Shown one piece after another: positions 1-9,599 of a stretch of 64,000 nt of DNA (the first letter of the stretch is position 1; each line of letters begins with the position of its first letter). The stretch lies in contig OY755047.1 in NCBI GenBank assembly GCA_963576565.1, positions 2,841,501 through 2,905,500 on the forward strand, given 5' to 3'. The notes beneath the pieces are model-generated. The model made no database searches and was not told the DNA's origin. It saw only the letters and a list, made by a program, of their open reading frames with translations. Source of the stretch: Aspidapion aeneum. Its lineage: Eukaryota; Arthropoda; Insecta; Coleoptera; Brentidae. A program made the position numbers and the translations under genes.

Positions 1-266
1 AGTTGTCCAAAGAAAGACTTGTCATATTTTGAAGCCAAAGTAAAGTCGATTTCTGTGTGGTTTAGCCCATGACAATAGGCGGGAGTATCATTTTCTGTGT
101 ATTTGAAAAAAAAGTTTTTGACTTGGTCAAATGCTGAGTGTATTTCTTCGAAGATTCTCATTCTTCTTTCTACATCTTCATTTTTGAAGTGATTTTCTTG
201 TGATATGTTCAATGATTTAAGGGACGTGAAGCAGAAATGGAAGTTTTTCAGTTTATAGTAGATGAC
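1..266 (-). CDS. Coding exon 4 of left cytokine-like gene (partial)
   Basis: The acceptor is AAATTTTCAG at 267-276. The exon is open for 88 codons to the window edge and starts VIYYKLKNFHFCF, matching ANYEFYNSLIKFSIF of the right paralog. It then carries a second helix (ERRMRIFEEIHSAF) and the segment YCHGLNHTEID, which aligns with MCVPRHANLSQ. An eight-T run on the coding strand at about 109-116 must be counted correctly to keep the frame open. Confidence 0.78.
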
Positions 267-3200
267 CTGAAAATTTAAGATATATTTTAAATTTTTATAA
301 AAAAAAAAATATATTTTACCACCAAATAAAAAAAAAACAATGATCGCCAACTAATGGTTTGCGGAATTTTTTTTCAATTGCTCTTTTTTCAAAAAATCGT
401 TTTTTGAAAAAAAGAAAATATCACATTTTTTCGAATTACCTGATTTTTTTTAAATAGCTACAGTTATTTTAGGAACTTTTTTTCAAAAACAAAATCGGTT
501 ATCAAAAAACATCTTTTTCGATTTTTTTTTGAAATTTTTTCAATAGCAGTTTTTAAATCCTTTTTTTCAAAAAAAAAATGTCTTTCAAAAAAGTTGCTTT
601 TTCATCAAAACGAGTTTTGAAAATAAAAAAAAAAACTCGAAAACTTTTAGTAGAAAAAACGTTAAAAAAGTGAAAAACTTTACGCGAACCAAAAAAAATA
701 CGCTGGTTAAAGTAGGAAAACGAACTAAAAAAAACTTACCCCCATTATGTCTTCTACATCTTCTCTGTCTTCAAAAAATACGATGCCTCTAATAATCGGT
801 GTCTAAAAAAGAAAAACATTGTTTTTGCATTTTACGTAACACATTTTTAAGAAAAAACACATTAAAATACTCTGCCAATATATGGGCCCCTAAGCTCACA
901 CTAGCTACTATAGTTATAGTGTATGTGTGGGCTAATATAACTAAAAACTGAAATATATTTTATTCAACTCCAGACTAAATTACGTTTTGTTTGATACCAC
1001 ACAAGCCATGTTTTGACTTAAACTCAAATTTTTGAAATCTACCCCCACCCCTAAAAAAAAACAAAAACTAAAATGTATTTTTTTAAACTCCGGACTCAAT
1101 TACCTTTCGTTTGATATCACACACGCCATATTTTCACTTAAACTCTAATTTTTAAAATATACCCCCACCCTTTTTTTAAATAAATTAAAATGTATTTTGT
1201 TTAACTGCAGACTCAATTACCTTTCGTTTGATATCACACACGCCATATTTTCACATAAACTCTAATTTTTGTAAACTAACCCCATCCTTTTATTTGGTTT
1301 GTGTTCGGTGGATTTTGTTCATTTTTAAATGGGACCATCTCGACCCAAGACCCAGCCCAGGTGCCAAATTTCATTAAAATCGGCCAAGCGGATTTTGAGT
1401 TATGCGCGTTGGTCGTTACAGACAGACATACAGACAGACAGACAGACAGACAGACATACAGACAGACAGACAGACGGCGCAACAAAAAAGTTTCAAAATC
1501 TTCTGAAACGCAAAGATATATAAAAATTTTTGAAATCGGAGCAACTTTTTTTTCTCGAAAAAATTAGGATCACCATAGCTCACACTACTATAGTATAGTA
1601 TATGTGTGTACTAAAAACATTGAGTGTAACGCAAGGCCCAACGCCCCCCCCCTTCCCCCCCCAGCGGCGTAGCGTGCCCGAAAGGGCGGGGGGGGGGCGA
1701 CAGCTCAAAAGGGCGCCTCTTACAAATCTTGCGACAAAAAAAAACAAAAAAAAAACGGTCATCATGTGTGAGGGGGCGGCCGACAGGTCAAAAGGGCGCC
1801 TCTCACAAATCTTGCGACCAAAAAAAAAAGGTCATCATATGTGAGGGGGCGGCAGACAGGTCAAAAGGGCGCTTCGGCCACCAATGGGGCGCCACTACCC
1901 TCGGGACGGAGGGGGCGACGAACCCCCCGCGCCCCCCCTCACGCTACGCCGCTGTTCCCCCCTAGAGCGTTACGTAATTTAAGGACAGGCCCTTAGGGAC
2001 TACATACTTTTTAAGTCTTTCTACGTACATACGTAAAAACCTACTGAAACGGACGTTTTAAAAACGTACTTTTATGGTCCCTCTAAAAAAGGAGCCCAGA
2101 CGTCTTGACTTTATGAGGTCCCTTGAACGTTTTTTAAACGTCTCTGGAACGTTTTTTACGTCCTCGAAACGCTTTGGAACGTTTTCGAACGTTACTGGAA
2201 CGTTGATTGAACTTCCCCAAATTTTGCAGAAGGTATAAAAAATTAAATTTGACAAACGTCCGAGAAAAACGTTTTCAAAACGTTTTCAAAAAAACATTCT
2301 ATGGGGACCTTTTAAAAATGTAAAAAGACTCTCAGGGTCCCTTTAGGGACATCTGCCGGACCCTGAGGGACCTAGGCGTACGTTTTTAAAAGTCCCCTAG
2401 GTGTACCTGTTCAGGGTCCCTTTAGGAACATCTGTCGGATCCTGAGGGACCTAGGCGTACGTTTTTAAAAGTCCCCTAGGTGTACCTGTGTTCAGTGGCG
2501 TATATAGAAAAAAGTTTCGGGGGAAGGGGGGGTGACAATTTCGGGGGGGGGCCGAGACCTCATAAGGTCGTATTTTAGGCTATTTTATGTTTGTATTCAT
2601 GAAATATGTGGAAAATATCTAAAAAAATATTAGCTTCGGGGGGGGGGCCCCCCGTATATACGCCACTGCCTGTGTTACAAACTAGGGTAATACTTTTTGT
2701 TCGTGAAGGAATTTTGAAGCTTTATTTTGTTTTAACATGTATTGCTTTTGCATCTTGATTTTTAAAAAGAATTATGTTAAACTAATATTCTTACCACTCC
2801 ATAAATTCTATGCATTTCCGAAAAAGCGTTGTCAACTCTAATTTTGAGTTCTCCAAGTACCCTTAGCCGATGGACCATTGGAGCTTCACAGTCTAGAAGC
2901 GATGTCACATGTGCAGGGTTGGTGGGGGCAGAGTTCGACAGAGATGTCAAACAAAGGCTGGCGATCGTTGTAAAAATTAATTTTTCTAATTATAAAAATA
3001 AATAAATATCATTAATATTGTTACAAAATTAAGTTATTTAATTATTTAGGTTTAGTGTAGTATTAGGTTGACGTATTTTATGGTTGTATTCTTAATCTAG
3101 GTTTTAGTTGCGTTATCTGTGACAAACTGGTATGCGAACGGTCCGTGTTCTAGAAAAGGGTGGAATAATCCTGAATCGAACAAGGATGGAAAATTCTCGA

Positions 3201-5011
3201 ATAGTAGGCAGACCCTTATATATAGGGCCGGACGTCGTGCATCGGGCTGTCAAACATAACCAACGGTAGTGATCGCTAGATGTTAACGCGAAGTTAATAG
3301 GCGGATTAAAGTAGTGAATTATTAGCAAGGTATTAGTAAGTTTAAGTGCGTGTTTTGGTACCTAATTTGTCGAAATAAATTGACGTATTGTTTTTGACAT
3401 TTGCGAGTTTTAATTGCTGTGGAGAACCCGTAACAATATTTTTTAAAAAAATAACAAAGCAAAAATATATTTTTTAAAGATTTTTGGAGGTTATTTTGAC
3501 AGTCTATATCTCCTTAACTTGTAATTTTATGAAAAAAGAAAATAATACATTTTTGGAGCACAATTATAGCTAAGTATTCATTTGACACTCCTCTAACTTT
3601 AAAAATCGTATACAGTGAAATCTCCTATAAGCGGACACTCACGGTTTCGTCAATTTTGTCCGCTTATTGGAGGTGTCCGCTTAAGAGAGAGAAATGCAAC
3701 ATTTTTAAATATATTTATTAACAATTTCCGCTGCTTGAGTTTTTCCAATATTAAATTTTTCAGCGATCTTTCGTGCTGATAGATGTTCTTTCTCCGAAAC
3801 GTTAACAACTTCCATTTTTTCACGTAAACTAAAAAGTTTTTACTAGGCGCCATTTCAAGGAGATATATTACTACCCAACTGAACAATAAATATAAAACAC
3901 AGCAGTTCCGCACAATAAAATATGTTATAAATACGAAAGAAGTATTTAGTAACCGCATTAAAACGAACAGATGTAATTCCCCGGTTGCAGAGTGCGTTGT
4001 TGCCAACATACTACATAATATTTATGCCCATGTTGTGCAGCGCTCCGTCCCGTTGTCAGAGGTTCGCGTCCGGTTAAGGGAAGTTTCAGTATTTTTTAAC
4101 CAAAAAAAATTGTCCGCGTCCGGTTATTAGAGTGTCCGGTTATAGGAGTGAATTTTACATGTAAAGAAATAGGGAAAAGCTTGGTTCCAACAAATTTGTC
4201 CGCTTAAAGGAAGTGTCCGCTTATTAGAGGTGTTTGCAAGGAGAGGTTTCACTGTATCTTAAAAACAGATGAGTGTTGATTGACTCCCATGTTATATAAA
4301 CTTTTTTATCAGAAATAACCGCCTCTATGATCTACTGCACTATGGCTCCTAAGTTATAGGATACACCCTGAATATATGTTAATTAAAAAAATATAGAATT
4401 TTGAAAATATTTGAAATTATAATTTTTTTTTGAAAATACTTGAAATTTTTTTAGAATTTTTTCATAAAGCCTTTAAAATTTATCAAAATATTTAAAACTT
4501 GAAGATCTTTTACACGGTAAAAAAATTGGCTTAGATCAAAGCAAATTGCTTTGAAGTAAAATAATTTGTGCTTTCCTGCTCACCAAGAGAATATTTTCTT
4601 GATATAGCAGAAAAAATGTCTTGCCTCTTTATTTTAATGTGAAATAGAAATTGTTTTATTATAAATTGGAACTGAATTAATCTAAGGCACCGTTTTCTCT
4701 GGAAGCAAAATATTACTGATATGAAGACAATTTGCTTTGTTACAAAACGGAGTATACTGAAACAAAACAATTAAAGAAGAAAAATAAAGTCTCATTTCAA
4801 GATTAGACTCTCTCAAAAGAAATATTTTAAATCAAAACAAATTGTTTTAAGGTAAAACAATTTATTCAAGAAAATAACTTTTCATTGTAGACAAAATTTT
4901 TTACCGTGTATTATTTTATTTTTATTATTATTTTTTTACTTTAAAATTGTTCACTCTACACTAAAAATTTTGTGTTTAATTGTTAAATTAATACTTACCA
5001 CAAAGTGTCAT
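1..5011 (-). CDS. Secreted helical cytokine-like protein, left paralog (3' end outside window)
   Basis: Coding exons are 4999-5011, 2795-2985, 740-802 and 1-266, all with GT/AG borders. Intron phases are 1, 0, 0 and the joined frame is open for 177 residues up to the window edge. Residues 1-23 form a signal peptide (MTLCEKLIFTTIASLCLTSL). A helix follows at about 40-67, a linker exon at 69-89, and further predicted helices at about 91-108 and 117-145. Sequons lie at N109, N148 and N158, and Cys37 and Cys154 align with Cys33 and Cys179 of the right paralog. I infer a secreted four-helix cytokine, possibly Unpaired-like, which would bind a Domeless-type receptor; no motif proves this. Introns hold a solo LTR and several MITEs. 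The 3' end of the gene is missing, so helix D is only partly visible. Confidence 0.78.
267..739 (-). other. Intron 3 of left gene: A/T homopolymer tracts
   Basis: The intron is dominated by runs of A and T and repeated AAAAAATTTTTT-type words. I see no coding or RNA feature inside it. Confidence 0.5.
740..802 (-). CDS. Coding exon 3 of left cytokine-like gene (linker)
   Basis: The exon is exactly 21 codons, phase 0 at both ends, with acceptor TTTTTTAG and donor GTAAGT. It encodes an acidic segment (FFEDREDVEDIMG) and occupies the same place as the 29-codon exon 3 of the right paralog. Confidence 0.72.
862..1600 (+). repeat. Interspersed repeat with three ~121-bp internal units and a CAGA tract, copy 1
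   Basis: Three head-to-tail units of about 121 bp start near 945, 1066 and 1187; each contains the word CCTTTCGTTTGATATCACAC or a close variant. They are followed by a conserved segment with the word AAATTTCATTAAAATCGG and a CAGA-rich microsatellite. The outer ends carry AGCTCACAC near TATAGT palindromes. A second copy lies inverted at 5305-5850 with two internal units. Frames reading QTDRQTD through this region are microsatellite translations, not genes. The class is unknown; it could be a non-autonomous Helitron or DNA element. Confidence 0.6.
1419..1475 (+). repeat. (CAGA)n microsatellite
   Basis: An almost perfect CAGA tetranucleotide tract with two CATA interruptions, embedded in the interspersed repeat at 862-1600. 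Confidence 0.9.
1662..1954. mobile_element. hAT-type MITE, CAGCGGCGTAGCGTG family, copy 1
   Basis: The terminal inverted repeats are CAGCGGCGTAGCGTG and CACGCTACGCCGCTG. The interior is G-rich, with duplicated GGTCATCATRTGTGAG blocks. TTCCCCCC flanks both sides, an apparent 8-bp target duplication typical of hAT elements. A 217-bp relative lies at 21925-22141. No transposase is encoded. Confidence 0.75.
2080..2290. repeat. AACGTT-rich stretch
   Basis: The words GAACGTT or AACGTTTT recur about ten times at irregular 12-20 base spacing. There is no open frame. The stretch lies in intron 2 of the left cytokine-like gene. Confidence 0.5.
2333..2490 (+). repeat. Two-copy 79-bp tandem repeat
   Basis: Units start at 2333 and 2412 with CAGGGTCCCTTTAGG and end in CCCCTAGGTGTACCTGT. 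Each unit can fold because CAGGGTCC is followed by GGACCCTGAGGGACC-like sequence. Confidence 0.8.
2493..2668. mobile_element. hAT-type MITE, CAGTGGCGTATATA family, copy 1
   Basis: The terminal inverted repeats CAGTGGCGTATATA and TATATACGCCACTG are perfect over 14 bp. They are bounded by an exact 8-bp target duplication, CCTGTGTT, at 2485-2492 and 2669-2676. The interior has long G runs near both ends. The length of 176 bp is nearly identical to the copy at 20542-20718. Confidence 0.88.
2795..2985 (-). CDS. Coding exon 2 of left cytokine-like gene (signal peptide and helix A)
   Basis: The exon has 191 bases between an acceptor ending TAATTAG and a donor GTAAGA, phase 1 in and phase 0 out. It encodes the hydrophobic signal segment KLIFTTIASLCLTSL, then Cys37 and an amphipathic helix containing HRLRVLGELKIRVDNAF. 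This helix aligns with the exon 2 helix of the right paralog. Confidence 0.78.
3019..3435 (+). mobile_element. Solo LTR (Gypsy/Pao-type)
   Basis: A 417-bp block begins TGTTAC and ends GTAACA, flanked by ATAT at 3015-3018 and 3436-3439. It contains a TATA-like word near 3220 and an AATAAA-like word near 3375, as an LTR promoter and polyadenylation site would. No internal retroelement sequence or second LTR adjoins it, so it is a recombined solo LTR in intron 1 of the left gene. Confidence 0.6.
3440..4370. mobile_element. Remnant of CAGGGTGTCC-type MITE, split by a pogo derivative
   Basis: The right end CTAAGTTATAGGATACACCC and the block GAGGTTATTTTGACAG match the element at 51821-52483. The left terminus is eroded. 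The 642-bp pogo-type element at 3613-4254 lies inside it. Confidence 0.55.
3613..4254 (-). mobile_element. pogo-type non-autonomous transposon with CENP-B-like HTH remnant
   Basis: The ends are inverted (CAGTGAAATCTCC and GGAGAGGTTTCACTG) and are flanked by TA on both sides, as Tc1/mariner/pogo insertions are. On the minus strand at about 3710-3856 a short coding remnant starts MAPSKNF. After a one-base frame change it reads VVNVSEKEHLSARKIAEKFN, a CENP-B/pogo N-terminal helix-turn-helix pattern. The rest of the transposase, including the DDE core, is absent. Terminal segments repeat GTCCGCTTATTGGAGGTGTC-like words. Confidence 0.72.
4513..4908. mobile_element. CACGGTAAAAAA MITE, copy 1
   Basis: The ends CACGGTAAAAAAATT and AATTTTTTACCGTG are inverted and flanked by TA, suggesting a Tc1/mariner-type MITE of about 396 bp. 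Related copies lie at 55456, 56380, 60918 and, in part, 57147. The open frames found in it differ between copies and are not conserved. Confidence 0.8.
4999..5011 (-). CDS. Coding exon 1 of left cytokine-like gene
   Basis: The exon carries ATG ACA CTT TGT G followed by the donor GTAAGT. Only 13 coding bases precede the phase-1 intron. The right paralog likewise has its start codon just before a phase-1 intron. A TATATATATA run lies about 50 bases upstream. Confidence 0.7.
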
Positions 5012-5304
5012 TTTGATCACTAAACAAAAATAGGTAGATACTAGCTTTTTTGGAAATAAAAATATATATATATTTAAACTCTTTTGGAGGTTGTGTAACA
5101 ATGCTACTTTAACACTTAATGTCAACAAATAGCTGTTGATTATATTTATATTAAAAATTCAATTTTTGAAAAAAAAAGTATCTTTTCGTCACAATTTCTT
5201 AATGACGTAGGTGTCCGTTTCAATATTCTAACGTTAGAACCGCATTAAGAGGACCGTCTTAATTATTATATTTAATTTTTTTACTAAATTATTGCTCGTT
5301 TTTC
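5012..5304. other. Upstream region of left gene, no gene seen
   Basis: AT-rich DNA with no recognisable element apart from the TA run noted as a possible TATA box. Confidence 0.4.
5062..5073 (-). promoter_or_regulatory. Possible TATA box of left cytokine-like gene
   Basis: An alternating TA run lies about 50-60 bases upstream of the ATG at 5011. Initiation about 30 bases downstream would leave a 5' leader of roughly 25 nt. The whole region is AT-rich, so this is weak evidence. Confidence 0.25.
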
Positions 5305-5850
5305 TATATTATGGTGATCCCAAATTTTAAAAAAAAAAAATGCTCCGATTTTAAATTTTTTTATATATCTTTGCGTTTCAGATGATTTTGTAACTTTTTT
5401 GTCGCGTTGTCATGTATGTAACGACCAAACCACATAACTCAAAAACCGCTTGCCCGATTTGCATGAAATTTGGTACCTATGCTGGGTCTTGGGTTCAGAT
5501 GATCCCATTTAAAAATGAACAAAACCCACCAAACGCAAGTCTAATAATAGGGTGGGGGCAGATTTCAAAAATTAGAGTTTATGTGAAAATATGGCGAGTG
5601 TGATATCAAACGAAAGGTAATTGAGTCTGGTGTTAAACAAAATACATTTTAATTTATTTAAAAAAAAGGTGGGGTAGATTTTAAAAATTACAGTTTAAGT
5701 GAAAATATGGCTTGTGTGATATCAAACGAAAAGTAATTGAGACTGGAATTAAACAAAATATATTTCAGTTTTTAGTTATATTAGCTCACACGTACACTAT
5801 AATTATAGTACCTAGTGTGAGCTTAGGTTCTCATATATCCGCAGAGTATT
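5305..5850 (-). repeat. Interspersed repeat with ~121-bp internal units, copy 2 (inverted)
   Basis: This is the reverse-orientation relative of 862-1600, with two internal units instead of three and no CAGA expansion. The end at 5783-5823 forms a hairpin (AGCTCACAC with GTGTGAGCT). The 63-codon frame at 5412 is only the repeat read through. Confidence 0.65.
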
Positions 5851-6030
5851 TTAAATAATTAGTAGCGGCTGAATTTTCGTACATAGATTTATTTTGCCGA
5901 CGTTAAACTTTGTCCTCTGCAAAAATTCTTGAAAAACGATTTAGAACTCCATCATGCTTTTAGTTATATTTTTGAAAAAAGTTGACTTTACCCCATTTTG
6001 CCTCGTATACGAGGTAAAATGGGATACCTA

Positions 6031-6221
6031 CATGAGCGCATCCAGGGGGGAGGGGGCTCGGGACTCGTGGCCCCCCCCCAAGCCTTATATATTTTTACAT
6101 ATTTTCCACATATTTCATGAAAAAACACAAAAAATAGCTTAAAACTCGACATCATGAGGCTTTGGGCCCCCCCCAAGAGGCCTCGGGCCCCCTCCAAGAC
6201 ATATTCCTGGGTGCGCCACTG
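6031..6221 (-). mobile_element. hAT-type MITE, CAGTGGCGCACCC subfamily
   Basis: On the minus strand it begins CAGTGGCGCACCCAGGAAT and ends with a degraded inverted repeat. It is flanked by GATACCTA and GGTACCTA, seven of eight bases matching. C/G runs near each end resemble the other CAGTGGCG elements. It sits in a decayed repeat rich in CCCCATTTTGCC words. Confidence 0.7.
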
Positions 6222-7520
6222 GGTACCTATGTGTGGAAAAACGAACGGGGCGGTTGTGTAATTTAGAATCAATATTTTTGTAAGACAAGTTTTATTTATT
6301 AAAATACTAACCAAGTTTAAAATACTTATTTAAGTAATAAAAAATACTATAATAATTAATTAATTTTTTACAAAATTTATAAAGATCTACAGCGACGTAG
6401 TCATCCTACATGAAGTTTGCGCCCATTTCTAATAACATAAAATACAACTTTCAAGGATGATACAAAAAAAAAATTGGGGCAAAATTGGGTATAGGTTAGT
6501 AGGTTTAACAAGGTACCCCATTTTGCCTCCATGAATATATCTTGTTTTGCCCCAAACCACCAGTTAAATTCAAATAAAAATCATACACAGTAAAGAGCTA
6601 ATTTTACGGGCAACGCGTTTGATTAAGAATAATTCGTAAACCCACTAATTGTTCTATGTACACAAAATTTTGAAAAATCTGTAAAAAATGTACTACTACC
6701 GTCACAAAATGTGCAAGCTATTTTTACAATAAACAGCACACAACATCACCTGTTGAGCAAAAACTAACTTAAACTCAGCCGACCGGCACCAATCATATTG
6801 CAGAGAGTTGAAACACTCATGGGGATAAAATATCTGGTATTAAGAGCTTTTTTTCTTGAGTAGTTTGGCTAAAACTGCGGTAGTTCGTTTTACCCCCGTA
6901 TCCCATTTTTTCCCCTTTTCCCCTACTTGGTTTAGTCCGTCCGAAGCTTAAAAGATTTCCGCACCTGCGCACTCTGTTGGGAATCACTTTCAAGGATTTG
7001 CACACAGGAAAAAGTTTAGCGTCTTGGCAAATTAAATCTATGCACTAAAATTCAACCTGTTATTCATCACTTAAAAAAAACCTGTGTGCTGTGGACTATT
7101 GCCCTTTTAAAAAACTGAAAAAAAGAGAAAAAGTTAAAAGAAAAAGGGCGTATCCAGAGTAGAACAAGGTAGGGCAGCTAATCTCCGTTTCCTATCAATT
7201 TTTTCGAAACGAAATACAAATTCAAAAACATCATGAATTGCCCCCTCCGACCCCCACTTTATTTCAAGAAAGCTATGGCATTTAAAAACATGCCCTGTAT
7301 TTTGTTTCGAGCTAGATACAAAAAAAATTAATTGCACTATATCTAACACTTTTAAAACTACGATAGACAAATTTGAATGGGATTTATTTTAAAAAGAATA
7401 TCTAATTTAAATAAAATCTAAATGAAAGTGTCTGGAAAAGAGGAAAGTCGTCTTTTATGAGTATGTTCCTATTATGCATTGACGTTTCTACGGGGGAGGG
7501 GGCTAAAGGGGGTATACCAT
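6222..7520. other. Decayed repeat DNA, no gene supported
   Basis: Words such as ACCCCATTTTGCC and its complement recur between 5985 and 6920, suggesting an old pogo-type element whose borders I cannot fix. No open frame here has recognisable protein content. Confidence 0.4.
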
Positions 7521-7527
7521 AGAACTG

Positions 7528-7804
7528 TAGTGCCTTACTGTGGTATGGAGTCGTAGGTCCCGCCTGATTCCGCACGATAGTAAGGCACCACATTTCTATG
7601 GTTTACCAAAGATCCACAAGAAGGATATACCACTGCGACCAATTACCAGCTCCAGAGATTCGCCAACCAGCACTTTGTCGAGGTTTTTGTTAAATATAAT
7701 TCAACCATTACAGGAATCTTTTGTTAAAAACTCGGAAAATTTTGTCGAGATTTTTAAAAAGGATTAAATTAGATCCCGATGATAGATTTGTAAATTTTGA
7801 TGTA
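7528..7804 (+). pseudogene. Penelope-like element reverse transcriptase, 5' fragment
   Basis: The translation contains HFYGLPKIHK and PLRPITSSRDSPT, typical of the fingers region of Penelope-like reverse transcriptases. After a frameshift near 7764 the words LDPDDRFVNFDV follow. The frame is then cut by the CR1-like LINE and resumes at 9403. A partial copy of the KA-QFYG-P segment lies head-to-head on the minus strand at about 7515-7540. Confidence 0.75.
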
Positions 7805-9402
7805 GACAATAGACAATAGACAACTTTATTAATCTTTTCAGCTACAATAATGTAGATAAGATACGTCAAATACAAAAAATATAACATTAAGTGTAAATAA
7901 TAATAGTGTAAATATTTAAAAAATAAAAACGAAAACACATAAATATTGAGAACAAAAATTTACCTTTTGCCCAACATGTAGTTTTCAAATTCAATTAAAC
8001 TATAAAAAGTTTCTTTTAATAAAAGACTCTTGATTTCTTTTTTGAATCTTGGCAGCGACGTAGTTTGTTTGATTTTGTTTGGCAACAAGTTAAAGAATTT
8101 GCATCCAAGATAATGAGAATTTTTTTTTTATATACTCATGGTTGTGTTTATGGATGCTGAAGTGGTTACGACTTCTAGTTGGATAGTTGTGATAAGAACT
8201 ATTTAATGTAAAAATATTTTGGTGTTGAAAAATGAAAATGAGTAGTTTATATATTTAAATACTTGTTATTGTCATAATTTTATTATCCTTAAATGCAGAG
8301 CGACAAGTACCGTTGTAAGGTATATTGAAAATTAATCTTATAAGTCTCTTTTGACCTACCAATACTCTTTCCACATCCTGAGCACTACCCCATACTGCCA
8401 CACCATAGGCTAGAGCCGAGTATGCATTAGCATAATACACAGTAATGAGATTTTTTATACTGAGAGAGTTTTTAAGTGACTTAATCATGAAGTAGCATGT
8501 ATTAAGTTTTGAGCATACACTACTTATGTGTAAACTCCACTCGAAATGAGTATTGACAATAGTTCCCAAAAATTTTGAGCTATCGCTAACTGGCAAAGGG
8601 ATGTCATTAAAGATTATATTGAGGTCGGTAGGTTTACGGGACTTTGTTTTAAATTCCATAAAGACAGTTTTAGAGACATTTATGATCAGATTGTTTTGCT
8701 TGCACCAGTTCGAAAATTCATTTAGGGTTAAGTTGATTTTTTCATGAAGAAAATTTGTGTCTTTTGCGGATACAACGATGGACGTATCATCGGCGAACAT
8801 AAACACAAGTCCCCACGTGATATATTCGGGAAGATCGTTAATAAACAGCAAAAATATTAAAGATGCAAGCACACTGCCTTGGGGCGTGCCTATGTTTGAT
8901 TCTGTAGATTCTGAATATGTGCTTCCTATTTTGATTTTAAATTTTCTATCTGTAAGAAAAGATTTAATGCAGTTATTAAGGGGGTTTTGGATACCTAGTT
9001 TTTCGAGTTTTTTATATACAAAGTTAGGGTCTATGGTATCAAAAGCACGGGTTAGATCAAACAATAGTGCAACAACTCTATCGCCTTGGTCTAGTTTGTT
9101 GTAGATCTGTTGAACAAAGTCAATGCTGGCTGTTTCGGTAGAGTGCAGTTCTCTGAAACCGTGTTGGCTTGGAGTTAAGATCTGATATTTTTTAAGAAAT
9201 TGATTTATTTGGTTGCATAGAACTTTTTCAAAGACCTTAGAGAAACTGTTCAACAAAGAAATCGGACGATAGTTTTCCACCGACAAATGGTCGCCCTTTT
9301 TATAGAGAGGTAAGATATTAGCTTCTTTTAGGTGAGAAGGGTAGGTACCTTCAGATATAGATTTATCAGAAAAGTAAGGCAAGTTATCATTTTCAAAGAA
9401 GC
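7803..9402 (-). mobile_element. CR1-like non-LTR retrotransposon, 5'-truncated
   Basis: The reverse-transcriptase frame at 8255-9382 has the ordered motifs YRPISLLNSFSKVFEKV, LFDLTRAFDTI, GTPQGSVLASLIFLLFINDL and the catalytic FADDT, then a thumb and C-terminal region ending near LIRLIFNIPYNGTCR. The 3' end has AATAAA followed by TTGTCTA repeats at 7803-7823, as in CR1-type tails. The endonuclease domain is missing. It landed inside the Penelope-like element, whose coding sequence continues on both sides. Confidence 0.85.
8255..9382 (-). CDS. Reverse transcriptase ORF of CR1-like LINE (375 aa, truncated)
   Basis: The 375-residue open frame covers RT motifs from the YRPIS block through FADDT at about residue 198 and the thumb, without internal stops. 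It lacks the N-terminal AP endonuclease, so it is a 5'-truncated copy and not an active gene. The intact frame suggests a fairly recent insertion. It has no relation to host neighbours. Confidence 0.8.
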   Translation of the reverse strand: MPYFSDKSISEGTYPSHLKEANILPLYKKGDHLSVENYRPISLLNSFSKVFEKVLCNQINQFLKKYQILTPSQHGFRELHSTETASIDFVQQIYNKLDQGDRVVALLFDLTRAFDTIDPNFVYKKLEKLGIQNPLNNCIKSFLTDRKFKIKIGSTYSESTESNIGTPQGSVLASLIFLLFINDLPEYITWGLVFMFADDTSIVVSAKDTNFLHEKINLTLNEFSNWCKQNNLIINVSKTVFMEFKTKSRKPTDLNIIFNDIPLPVSDSSKFLGTIVNTHFEWSLHISSVCSKLNTCYFMIKSLKNSLSIKNLITVYYANAYSALAYGVAVWGSAQDVERVLVGQKRLIRLIFNIPYNGTCRSAFKDNKIMTITSI

Positions 9403-9583
9403 AGTGGAAAGTCTTTACACCAACGTGCCAGTAAATGAGTCAATCAGTATCATTAAAAACAGATTACAAACTGATGAAACACTTTACGAGAGAACAACGC
9501 TCTCGGTGGAGGGGGTGATGGATTTGTTGGAGCTCTGTCTTCGTAACTCTAACTTTCATTGGGTTTGTCTCTTTCGGCAGTGG
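9403..9583 (+). pseudogene. Penelope-like element reverse transcriptase, continuation
   Basis: The translation VESLYTNVPVNESISIIKNR follows directly on NFDV at 7793-7804 once the LINE is removed. LYTNVPV is a hallmark of Penelope-like reverse transcriptases. It ends near LCLRNSNFHW, and no endonuclease domain is visible. Confidence 0.75.
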
Positions 9584-9599
9584 TAAAATTTTTGAAATC

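Noticed and set aside
1..266. First reading of the left gene's exon 4 as ending at a stop near position 62, or as a gustatory receptor end
   Set aside because: Recounting the T-run showed eight Ts, which keeps the frame open to the window edge; similarity to the right paralog excludes a receptor.
1276..1567. Frames reading QTDRQTD or VCLSVCLSV
   Set aside because: Translations of a CAGA microsatellite inside an interspersed repeat.
4531..4770. 79-codon minus frame, with a similar one at 55520-55714
   Set aside because: Both lie inside copies of the CACGGTAAAAAA MITE; the similarity is repeat DNA, and the frame is not preserved in all copies.
8553..9104. Plus-strand frames opposite the CR1-like RT
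   Set aside because: Shadows of the minus-strand RT frame with no protein character.
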